8,825 nt of DNA from contig JAENWI010000041.1 in NCBI GenBank assembly GCA_016650115.1, positions 1 to 8,825 of the forward strand, in the 5' to 3' direction. Numbering within the stretch: the stretch's first letter is position 1; each line of letters starts with the position of its first letter. The notes below the pieces were generated by a model that made no database searches, was not told the DNA's origin, and was given only the letters and a program-made list of their open reading frames with translations. Below are positions 1-5,724 of the stretch, one piece after another. This stretch comes from Peptostreptococcaceae bacterium (lineage in GTDB: Bacteria; Bacillota; Clostridia; Peptostreptococcales; Anaerovoracaceae). A program made the position numbers and the translations under genes.

Positions 1-369
1 GATAGACTTAAATTTAGAATTGATACGGATATAACTGAAACGAATCTGAAAATTTTGGATGCATTAACACCTGAAGCCACTGCTTCGTTGCAAAAGGACA
101 TAAAAAAAGGTGGAAAAACAGAAATAGAAGGGTTGATTTTTGATGTTGTAAGGATTGGAGAAAATATTAGTGTGAATACTCCTAATTATAATATGATCGC
201 GGAGTATTTTGAATATAAAAAAAGGATAAATTATATTTTCCATAAATCGAGGGCTAACCTCAATCACTTGTATCCAAAAGGCCTCAAGGATACTGGTTTG
301 TATTATCAGCATTTTCTCGCGAAGAAATTTGATAATACTAAAAAAGATACCAAAAAAAAACCAAGATAA
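1..369 (+). CDS. 2-dehydropantoate 2-reductase (PanE/ApbA) family protein, C-terminal part
   Basis: The reading frame is open from the first base and ends with TAA at 367-369, so this is the last 122 residues of a gene that starts upstream. The stretch around fragment residues 19-57 (LDALTPEATASLQKDI, then KTEIEGL, then VNTPNYNMIAEYF) matches the helical C-terminal domain of ketopantoate reductases. In that family the Glu of the T-E-I-D/E motif (here E41 of the fragment) contacts substrate. Family members use NADPH to reduce 2-oxo acids such as ketopantoate in the cytosol, for pantothenate/CoA synthesis. Many paralogs have other substrates, so panE itself is not certain. The NADPH-binding half lies outside the window. 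After the usual family end near YFEYKKR there are about 50 extra, strongly basic residues ending KKDTKKKPR, which I do not recognise. No terminator is obvious directly after the stop. Confidence 0.75.
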   Translation, partial: DRLKFRIDTDITETNLKILDALTPEATASLQKDIKKGGKTEIEGLIFDVVRIGENISVNTPNYNMIAEYFEYKKRINYIFHKSRANLNHLYPKGLKDTGLYYQHFLAKKFDNTKKDTKKKPR

Positions 370-410
370 TTGTGACGAGTTCCGATTTGGACTACAAAAT
401 GCAAAATCAC

Positions 411-641
411 TTACAAAAACACATACAAATTCACATAAAAATCACTGCTCTTTTTATTCTTAGAGAGTTGTGATTTTTGATTTAGTCTATGCGAAAAAAT
501 ACCAATGCCAATAGGTGGGAAAAAGAATAATGCTATCACAGCCCAAAAAAATGAACTTGCTAACGAATTGTTGCTTTCCCTTGCATCTACAAAAATACAA
601 ACGCTTATTATAGCAAAAGTTAATAGTAGTAATTTCTTCAT
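411..641 (-). CDS. Small membrane or secreted hypothetical protein (76 aa)
   Basis: I do not recognise the family. The start at 641 is well supported: on the minus strand AGGAGA stands 8 nt before the ATG, and an extended -10 (TGC-TATAAT) lies about 50 nt upstream. The N-terminus MKKLLLLTFAIISVCIFVDA has the charge and hydrophobic profile of a signal peptide or first membrane helix. A second hydrophobic segment runs from about residue 28 to 49 (FFWAVIALFFFPPIGIGIFS). A polar, lysine/serine-rich tail follows. Two helices with a short loop, or a cleaved signal plus one anchor, would both fit. It is convergent with the reductase gene on the left and divergent from the amidase operon on the right, so it is a stand-alone transcription unit. 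The last codons overlap an inverted repeat that may act as a terminator. Confidence 0.62.
   Translation of the reverse strand: MKKLLLLTFAIISVCIFVDARESNNSLASSFFWAVIALFFFPPIGIGIFSHRLNQKSQLSKNKKSSDFYVNLYVFL
437..478. terminator. Inverted repeat, possible weak bidirectional terminator
   Basis: AAAAATCAC (437-445) and GTGATTTTT (470-478) are perfect 9-bp complementary arms around a 24-nt loop. CTCT and AGAG inside the loop could extend the stem. Each arm ends in a run of T on its own transcript, as expected for a bidirectional terminator between two convergent genes. The stem has only three G/C pairs, and it lies inside the 3' coding part of the minus-strand small gene, so the terminator role is tentative. 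Confidence 0.35.
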
Positions 642-692
642 TATATGTTCTCCTAAAGATACCCATTAGTTTGATGTGAAATCTATGTATTC

Positions 693-701
693 ATTATAGC
701 A
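693..701 (-). promoter_or_regulatory. Extended -10 promoter of the small membrane protein gene
   Basis: Read on the minus strand the sequence is TGC followed by TATAAT, a perfect -10 hexamer with a TGn extension. No convincing -35 lies 16-18 nt upstream, which is typical of extended -10 promoters. Transcription would begin near 685-687, leaving a 5' UTR of about 45 nt before the ATG at 641. Confidence 0.5.
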
Positions 702-832
702 CAGTTAAAATTAGTAGGCATCACTCCAGACCTAATTCCATTGATGAAGACCCTTGTCTGTTCTTTGTACGCATTGTTGATATCCTTTTCACAATATTTT
801 ATTTTGTAAATACATTAAAAAGTTAAATACCC

Positions 833-900
833 ATTAATTCTTTATATATTAATTCGCAGAGGAACAGCAGGTCGGCTTGCTTAGATGTCTATATTAATTC
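833..900. repeat. Three ATTAATTC repeats, two as an 11-bp direct repeat
   Basis: TATATTAATTC occurs at 845-855 and again at 890-900, exactly 45 bp apart. A third ATTAATTC stands at 833-840. The motif contains the palindrome ATTAAT. In such AT-rich DNA this could be chance; the 11-nt identity and the spacing near an integral number of helical turns make a binding-site role conceivable but unproven. Confidence 0.35.
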
Positions 901-1007
901 CTTGTGTTTATCAACTATATAATGTGACACAGCTTAAAAATCCAACAATTCTCCGCGTAGCAGATATTTGCTGCAGTATTAATTTGAAACAAGATAGTTA
1001 CTTAATT

Positions 1008-1047
1008 AGGAGGAGGAATAAGCTTGGACATGTATTTCACTTGGTAG
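1008..1047 (+). other. Strong ribosome binding site with a seven-codon mini-ORF (leader peptide or gene relic)
   Basis: AGGAGGAGG (1008-1016) is one of the best Shine-Dalgarno sequences in the window. It is followed after 7 nt by TTG at 1024. The frame reads MDMYFTW and stops with TAG at 1045-1047. A TATAAT box sits about 100 nt upstream (918-923). The peptide is rich in aromatic residues (Tyr, Phe, Trp) placed directly before the stop, as in some ribosome-stalling leader peptides. It could equally be the start of a gene whose body has been lost. It lies upstream of the better promoter at 1089, so it would be on the amidase mRNA only if transcription starts earlier. Confidence 0.3.
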
Positions 1048-1088
1048 TCATATGAATAATAAATATTGTTAAAAATCTAAATAAACTA

Positions 1089-1116
1089 TTGAAAAGTGAT
1101 GACAGTATGGTAGAAT
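1089..1116 (+). promoter_or_regulatory. Promoter of the amidase-permease operon
   Basis: TTGAAA (1089-1094) and TAGAAT (1111-1116) each match the sigma-A consensus at five of six positions. They are 16 nt apart, with TGG directly before the -10, which adds an extended -10. Transcription would start near 1123, giving a leader of about 180 nt before the amidase ATG at 1304. Confidence 0.55.
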
Positions 1117-1240
1117 ATTCATGTAAAAGTCTAAATTCTACATAAAATCAGCTTCTCGATACAAATAAAAGTTGTGAGTGGAAGTTGTTTGATAGTATTT
1201 TTGACTATTGACGATAATGATATTTGAATGTTAAAACAAT

Positions 1241-1279
1241 AGAGTAAGCTCTGAGGCGGTTTTCATCGCCATTTTGTTT
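1241..1279 (+). terminator. Terminator-like double hairpin in the amidase leader (possible attenuator)
   Basis: Two small hairpins stand side by side just before the amidase gene. The first is AGAG-TAAG-CTCT (1241-1252). The second is GGCGG (1255-1259) pairing with TCGCC (1266-1270) around a TTTTCA loop, followed by ATTTTGTTT. A GC stem plus a T-rich tract in a 180-nt leader, ending 24 nt before the ATG, is the arrangement of a transcription attenuator. The stem is short and I do not recognise a known riboswitch aptamer upstream, so it may only be a weak pause site. Confidence 0.35.
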
Positions 1280-1303
1280 ATGTAAAGTTAAAGGGGGATT
1301 ATC

Positions 1304-2191
1304 ATGAAGTTGGCAGGAGATAAAGTTATATTTAGTTTTAGTAAAGATCATGAGCCTGTTTTACGTGTACCTGCAGGAACTACCTTGGAAATTGAAACAT
1401 TAGATTGCTTTTCCAATCAACTTAGAAACGCGGATGACACAATGGAACAGCTTGAATGGGAGCGGGTTAATCCTGCTACGGGCCCTGTCTATGTTGAAGG
1501 TGCTGAGCCGGGAGACACTTTGAAAATAACAATACATAACATTAAATTAAACGAAAAAGGTACTATTTGTTGCCTTGAGAATGAAGGAACCCTTGGCCAT
1601 ATGATAAAGGGAAGTCATATTAGAGTTGTTAAGGTTGATGGAGATACAATAAAATACTTGGATAAATTCGAAATCCCAACTCAGAAAATGATAGGAGTTA
1701 TTGGGGTTGCGCCTAAAGACAAGGCAATAAATACTGGAACTCCCGGGCACCATGGCGGAAACATGGATACCATATTAGTTGCGGAAGGTGCCACACTGTA
1801 TTTCCCTGTTTTTCATTCGGGAGCTCTTTTTGCAATGGGAGATATCCACGCAGCGATGGGCGACGGAGAAATTGGAGTATCTGGTTTGGAGATTCCTGCA
1901 GATGTTACAGTTACATTAGATGTAATTAAAGGAAAAGCTCCTGAATATCCAGTTTTAGAAAACATTGATGTTTTTGCTATTATTGTATCAAAAATTACGG
2001 TGGATGAAGCTATATCGGCAGCTACCGAGCTTATGTGCAAATTCTTAGAACCTCGGATGGATATAACAAGACCTGAAATCATAATGCTTATGAGCCTTGT
2101 AGGTAATGTTCAAATCTCACAAGTAGTAGACCCTGAAAAGACAGTTCGCTTCGTTTTTCCAAAGAAGTATATGAAGAAAGCGGAGTTTTAA
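1304..2191 (+). CDS. Acetamidase/formamidase family protein (short form, 295 aa)
   Basis: Members of the FmdA/AmdA family hydrolyse short amides such as formamide or acetamide to the acid and ammonia in the cytosol. The family signature runs through the whole protein: NPATGPVYVEGAEPGDTL at residues 56-73, MIGVIGVAP near 131-139, GTPGHHGGNMD at 145-155, and FHSGALFAMGDIHAAMGDGE at 170-189. The His and Asp residues of the last two blocks are the likely metal/catalytic ligands. At 295 residues it belongs to the short branch common in Bacillota, well below the roughly 400 residues of the methylotroph formamidase, but nothing is missing from the core. The ATG at 1304 follows AAGGGGGA at a good distance. 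The stop is 45 nt before the permease start with no terminator between, so the two are probably co-transcribed. The substrate is unknown. Confidence 0.88.
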   Translation: MKLAGDKVIFSFSKDHEPVLRVPAGTTLEIETLDCFSNQLRNADDTMEQLEWERVNPATGPVYVEGAEPGDTLKITIHNIKLNEKGTICCLENEGTLGHMIKGSHIRVVKVDGDTIKYLDKFEIPTQKMIGVIGVAPKDKAINTGTPGHHGGNMDTILVAEGATLYFPVFHSGALFAMGDIHAAMGDGEIGVSGLEIPADVTVTLDVIKGKAPEYPVLENIDVFAIIVSKITVDEAISAATELMCKFLEPRMDITRPEIIMLMSLVGNVQISQVVDPEKTVRFVFPKKYMKKAEF

Positions 2192-2236
2192 ATAAAGCAA
2201 TTATTAATATTTTACAACTAAGAAGGAGGACTTATT

Positions 2237-3592
2237 ATGTCAGAACAGAAAACCCTTGAAAGCATGGGTTATAAGCAGGAACTGAGACGAACTCTCAGTA
2301 CTATGGATCTTGTAGTATACGGACTTATATTTATGGTACCTATTGCACCTTTTGGTATTTATGGTGTTGTTATGTCCATTTCGGGAGGAATGGTGGTTCT
2401 TGCCTATCTTATAGGTATGGTCGGAATGGTATTTACGGCTTTTTCATATTGGAGAATGTCCGAAGAATTTCCAATTTCAGGTTCGGTTTATGGGTATGCA
2501 ACCCACGCAATCGGAAAGGGCGTAGGATTTGTATCTGGTTGGGCTATTCTTTTAGACTACATTCTGGTACCTGCGCTTCTTTATGTAGTTGCAGCAGTTG
2601 CTTTAGGCGCAATTATACCAGCGGTTCCTTTCTGGGTTTGGATAGTAGTCTTTGTTGCGTTTAATACAATTATTAATATTACAGGTATTCAATTTACTGC
2701 ACGTCTTAATTGGGTAATGCTGATTTTTGAAGCAATCGTATTTGTTATTTTTTCTGTTGCAGCAATTTCATATATCTCGAAAAATCCAGATGTTTCATTT
2801 ACACTTGCTCCAATTTTCAACGGAGACAAGTTCAGCATGACCCTGGTATTATCAGCGGTTTCTGTTTGTGTTCTTTCTTTCTTGGGATTTGATGGTATTT
2901 CAACCTTGGCAGAAGAATCCAAGGGGGGACCTTCTTCTGTTGGTAAAGCTAGTATTTGGTCCCTAGTTATTGTAGGATTTTTCTTTGTTATTCAAACTTA
3001 TTTGGCTGCCTGCGTTATTCCGTGGGAAGGCATTAATACATTCGCAGATATAAATTCTGCTTTTTATGAAGTGGCGAATACAGCTGGTGGAGCCGGAGTT
3101 ATGTGGATTTGCGCATTGGCAACAGGGCTTGCCTGGGGTATCGCTGACTGTTTAGTAGCTCAAGCTGCTATAGCTCGTATCCTTTATTCTATGGCAAGAG
3201 ATGGATTTTTGCCTAAGTCATTAGCTAAGGTTCATCCAAAATTTCAGACTCCATACGTATCTACAGTATTTGTAGCAATCATTTCACTTGTCATAACCTT
3301 GGGCTTTACTCAAGGAATTCAAGACTTGGCAGAGCTAATTAATTTCGGCGCTCTTTCTGCCTTTCTTGTTTTGAACTTTACTGTTGTATATTATTTCATT
3401 TTCAAGAAAAAATCCAAGAAATATTTTATCCACTTAGTGCTTCCTGTTATAGGATTTATTGTTATAGGTATTGTTTGGGCCAACTTATCCCCATCTGCCA
3501 TGAAACTTGGTGCAATATGGGTAGTAATAGGCATTATTCTATATAATGTCATTACTAGGTTTATGAAAAAAGATGTAAAATTAGAAGTATAG
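2237..3592 (+). CDS. APC-superfamily amino acid/polyamine permease
   Basis: This 451-residue protein has the length and hydrophobic pattern of a 12-helix APC-superfamily secondary transporter in the cytoplasmic membrane. Helix 1 (about residues 24-46) contains VPIAPFGIYG, in the unwound substrate-binding position. The loop motif FPISGSVYGYA (about 78-88) and the family hallmark GFDGISTLAEESK (217-229) are both present, as is the ARDG loop after helix 8. The C-terminus is short and basic (FMKKDVKLEV). The helix 1 motif resembles permeases annotated as putrescine-importer-like, but specificity cannot be read with confidence; amino acids, polyamines or other amines are all possible. AAGGAGGA stands 6 nt before the ATG. 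It lies directly downstream of the amidase gene and is followed by a strong terminator. This suggests it imports the amidase substrate or exchanges it for a product. Confidence 0.9.
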   Translation: MSEQKTLESMGYKQELRRTLSTMDLVVYGLIFMVPIAPFGIYGVVMSISGGMVVLAYLIGMVGMVFTAFSYWRMSEEFPISGSVYGYATHAIGKGVGFVSGWAILLDYILVPALLYVVAAVALGAIIPAVPFWVWIVVFVAFNTIINITGIQFTARLNWVMLIFEAIVFVIFSVAAISYISKNPDVSFTLAPIFNGDKFSMTLVLSAVSVCVLSFLGFDGISTLAEESKGGPSSVGKASIWSLVIVGFFFVIQTYLAACVIPWEGINTFADINSAFYEVANTAGGAGVMWICALATGLAWGIADCLVAQAAIARILYSMARDGFLPKSLAKVHPKFQTPYVSTVFVAIISLVITLGFTQGIQDLAELINFGALSAFLVLNFTVVYYFIFKKKSKKYFIHLVLPVIGFIVIGIVWANLSPSAMKLGAIWVVIGIILYNVITRFMKKDVKLEV

Positions 3593-3675
3593 GATTTATA
3601 AGACGAAGAGTGAAACAAAGAACGGCTTATTGACTAAAATACTTAGAAAAGAGTCAAAGGTGTTGTACAATGAGT

Positions 3676-3721
3676 GTGATGGTGTTAGGGAAATCCTAAC
3701 ACCATCACTTTATTGTTTTTT
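3676..3721 (+). terminator. Strong intrinsic terminator of the amidase-permease operon
   Basis: A perfect 14-bp stem (3676-3689 with 3695-3708) closes a five-base GAAAT loop and is followed by TTTATTGTTTTTT. The GC content of the stem and the T tract make this a textbook Rho-independent terminator. It lies 84 nt after the permease stop and insulates the housekeeping operon to the right. Confidence 0.92.
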
Positions 3722-3917
3722 GGGAAAAAGAATAGAGAGTAAGGGAAGTCTAGATTATGTATATCTATACATGAGAGTTCTCGAGTTCATAGATGTAATA
3801 GTAAAATTTACGACCGGAATGAAGATGGGACTTAGTCAATAACATCTTCGGCATATCATTCGGTAAATTCAGAAAAGGTAATTATACATATGTGGAGCAA
3901 AGGGAAAATAACATATA
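3722..3917. other. Non-coding spacer with two dyad symmetries
   Basis: Together with 3593-3675 this makes about 430 bases around the terminator without a gene. Two inverted repeats are visible. ATGTATA-TC-TATACAT (3757-3772) is perfect apart from its 2-nt centre, and is followed at once by GAGA-GT-TCTC (3773-3782). GAAGATG (3821-3827) pairs with CATCTTC (3843-3849) around a 15-nt loop, with CCG and GG beyond that could extend it. None has a T tract. They could be operators, or remnants of a recombination or deletion endpoint; I cannot tell which. Confidence 0.45.
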
Positions 3918-3946
3918 TTGACAAATATTTACAATTAAGATAATAT
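3918..3946 (+). promoter_or_regulatory. Promoter of the yraN(relic)-yifB-dprA-topA cluster
   Basis: TTGACA (3918-3923) is a perfect -35. TAATAT (3941-3946), 17 nt downstream, serves as the -10. The start would fall near 3953, about 77 nt before the yraN relic and about 235 nt before yifB. No terminator is visible between it and the downstream genes. Confidence 0.6.
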
Positions 3947-4029
3947 GTAACAATTAGGAATAAAGACGAAATTGAATTTTTAAGGTATTCCAAAAAATAG
4001 TAAATTAACTTTGTTGAATAAAGAGGCGG

Positions 4030-4177
4030 ATGATGAACCTGGGGGAAAAGGGGGAGCTGCTTGCAAAGAGCTATCTGGAAAAGAAGGGCTTTACCATTTT
4101 GGAGCAGAATAGATGTCATTGAAATATTAATTATTAATAAAAAGCCGTTTATTCGACAAATCAGCAATGTGTTTTAG
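4030..4177 (+). pseudogene. yraN: yraN (UPF0102) relic with large internal deletion
   Basis: From ATG at 4030 (or 4033) the frame reads NLGEKGELLAKSYLEKKG then FTILEQN, the conserved N-terminus of the YraN/UPF0102 nuclease-fold family. It then runs into TGA at 4120-4122 after 30 codons. From 4112, in another frame, the sequence reads DVIEILIINKKPF then IRQISNVF and stops at 4175-4177. That is the family's usual C-terminus (an R-F-D-V-I/V block ending in I-x-N-A-F). About 27 N-terminal and 21 C-terminal codons are therefore left from a protein normally near 115-125 residues. The E-I-D/E-V-K catalytic core is gone. The position directly before yifB is the normal place of yraN in Bacillota, which supports the identification. 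The stop overlaps the yifB ribosome binding site, so the junction to yifB is intact. A product would be non-functional. Confidence 0.78.
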
Positions 4178-4188
4178 GGGGGAATGAC

Positions 4189-5724
4189 ATGTTATCGAAA
4201 GTGTACACCACATCTTTATATGGTATTGAATCGAATTTAATCACAGTTGAAACGGATTTGAACAATGGATTGCCGGCACTTACAATGGTAGGACTTCCGG
4301 ATATCACCGTTCGGGAAGCAAGAGACCGAATAAGGGCGGCTATTGTGAATTCCGGTTTCAAATTTCCCGCAAAAAGAATAACAATAAATCTTTCTCCTGC
4401 AAACACCCGGAAGGCTGGAAGCCATTTTGATCTGCCCATTGCAGTTGGCATGCTGGCGGCAATTGGCGAAGTACAAACCTATAAACTGGACCAGTATGTT
4501 TTTATTGGAGAATTATCTTTAGACGGTAAAATCAATGGGGTTAGCGGTGTTCTGCCGTTAGTTTTAGGTGCGCGGGATGCGGGAATGAAAAAAATCTTTG
4601 TTCCTGTCTGGAATATGGAAGAGGCGGTTTTGGTTTCAAACGTGGAAATCTTTCCAGCGGAGCATCTGAAAAGAGTGGTAAACCACATTAACGGGGTTGC
4701 TCTAATAAAAAGATATTTAAAGGAAGAAAATCATTCTGCTGTCAGTCTGGAAAATAAGGAAGACTACGCTGATGTGATAGGGCAAAACAACATTAAAAGG
4801 GCATTAACCATTGCAGCAGCAGGATGCCATGATATTCTGATGACTGGCCCGCCAGGTGCTGGGAAAACAATGCTGGCAAGGAGGCTTTCAACCATACTGC
4901 CCCCTATGTCAGAGGAAGAAATTCTCCAGGTTACCAAAATTCATAGTGTTGCAGGAGAGTTGTCGAAAAATAAAGAATCCATCGGGGAAAGACCTTTTAG
5001 AATGCCGCATCACACCATATCTCCATTGGCGCTGATTGGCGGTGGTACTAAATTAAAACCCGGGGAAATTTCTCTGGCTCATCATGGGATTTTATTTTTA
5101 GATGAAATCCCGGAATTTAATCAAAATGCAATTGAAATGCTGAGGCAGCCTCTTGAAGAAGGTGAAATCAGAATAAACAGAATGAGCGGGATGGTGACTT
5201 TCCCAGCGGAATTTATTTTGGTAGCGGCCTGTAATCCCTGCAGATGCGGTTATTTAGGTGATTCGAAGCATGAATGCATCTGCAGCAGTGCTCAGATACA
5301 AAGTTATAAATCTAAACTTTCGGGGCCGATTTTGGACCGGATAGATTTACAAGTGGAATTAATGGCCCTTAATTATACTGAAATAACAGCGGAACATTCT
5401 AAAGGATTGAGCTCTAGGGAAATGGCCATGAACGTTGCAAACGCAAGAAATATTCAAAAAGAAAGGTATTACCATATGAATATGGCGTATAATTCTCAGC
5501 TAAAAGGGCAATATTTAAATAAATATTGTTATTTGGATAAGGAAACGAAGGGGCTATTGACAGAAGCTTTTGAAAAAATGGGGCTCACCATGAGATCATA
5601 TTATAAAATCATAAAAGTAGCCAGAACTATAGCAGATTTGGATGAGAAGGAAAACATTGAACTGAAGCATATTGGAGAGGCTTTGCAGTACAGGAAAACA
5701 GATAACGAAAGTATGGGGTTGTGA
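4189..5724 (+). CDS. yifB: YifB/ComM family Mg-chelatase-type AAA+ ATPase
   Basis: A full-length 511-residue member of the YifB/ComM family. The N-terminal Lon-protease-like fold (about 1-170) carries TMVGLPDITVREARDRIRAA and INLSPANTRKAGSHFDLPIA. The AAA+ module follows, with Walker A GPPGAGKT at 220-227 and Walker B ILFLDE at 301-306. A cysteine cluster CNPCRCGY...CIC (residues 348-365) probably binds zinc. LDRIDLQVE and the Mg-chelatase C-terminal helical domain complete it. In naturally competent proteobacteria ComM is a hexameric helicase that promotes branch migration during integration of donor DNA; the role in Bacillota is less studied. The start ATG at 4189 follows AGGGGGGAA by 4 nt, overlapping the yraN stop. 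The final TGA overlaps the dprA start, which implies translational coupling of two DNA-processing proteins. Confidence 0.93.
   Translation: MLSKVYTTSLYGIESNLITVETDLNNGLPALTMVGLPDITVREARDRIRAAIVNSGFKFPAKRITINLSPANTRKAGSHFDLPIAVGMLAAIGEVQTYKLDQYVFIGELSLDGKINGVSGVLPLVLGARDAGMKKIFVPVWNMEEAVLVSNVEIFPAEHLKRVVNHINGVALIKRYLKEENHSAVSLENKEDYADVIGQNNIKRALTIAAAGCHDILMTGPPGAGKTMLARRLSTILPPMSEEEILQVTKIHSVAGELSKNKESIGERPFRMPHHTISPLALIGGGTKLKPGEISLAHHGILFLDEIPEFNQNAIEMLRQPLEEGEIRINRMSGMVTFPAEFILVAACNPCRCGYLGDSKHECICSSAQIQSYKSKLSGPILDRIDLQVELMALNYTEITAEHSKGLSSREMAMNVANARNIQKERYYHMNMAYNSQLKGQYLNKYCYLDKETKGLLTEAFEKMGLTMRSYYKIIKVARTIADLDEKENIELKHIGEALQYRKTDNESMGL

Larger units (their letters stand above)
642..1303. 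other. Long intergenic region without a substantial gene
   Basis: About 660 AT-rich bases with stops in all frames and no reading frame that looks like a protein family. It contains the leftward promoter of the small membrane protein, a cluster of ATTAATTC repeats (833-900), a TATAAT box at 918-923 without a clear -35, a strong Shine-Dalgarno with a seven-codon mini-ORF (1008-1047), and the promoter and leader of the amidase operon. It has the look of a region that has lost genes, but I see no recognisable remnant of a protein-coding gene beyond the mini-ORF. Confidence 0.6.

Noticed and set aside
64..312. Minus-strand open frame opposite the reductase fragment
   Set aside because: It is the antisense shadow of a frame with clear family similarity and has no ribosome binding site.
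950..985. AGCA-GATATT-TGCT as a terminator hairpin
   Set aside because: The stem has only four pairs and no T tract follows.
1201..1236. Tandem TTGACT/TTGACG as -35 elements of a second amidase promoter
   Set aside because: The hexamers 17 nt downstream (TTGAAT and TTAAAA) are poor -10 matches; the promoter at 1089-1116 is clearly better.
3630..3842. A 70-codon open frame with a TTG start downstream of the permease
   Set aside because: It runs straight through the strong terminator hairpin, lacks a ribosome binding site and has no protein-like pattern.
4030..4122. The 30-codon frame read as an intact small protein
   Set aside because: Its residues match only the start of YraN, and the matching C-terminus follows at once in another frame, so a deletion relic explains it better.
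3856..4167. A minus-strand open frame of about 100 codons across the yraN relic
   Set aside because: It covers the promoter at 3918 and is antisense to the recognisable YraN pieces; the translation shows no family pattern.
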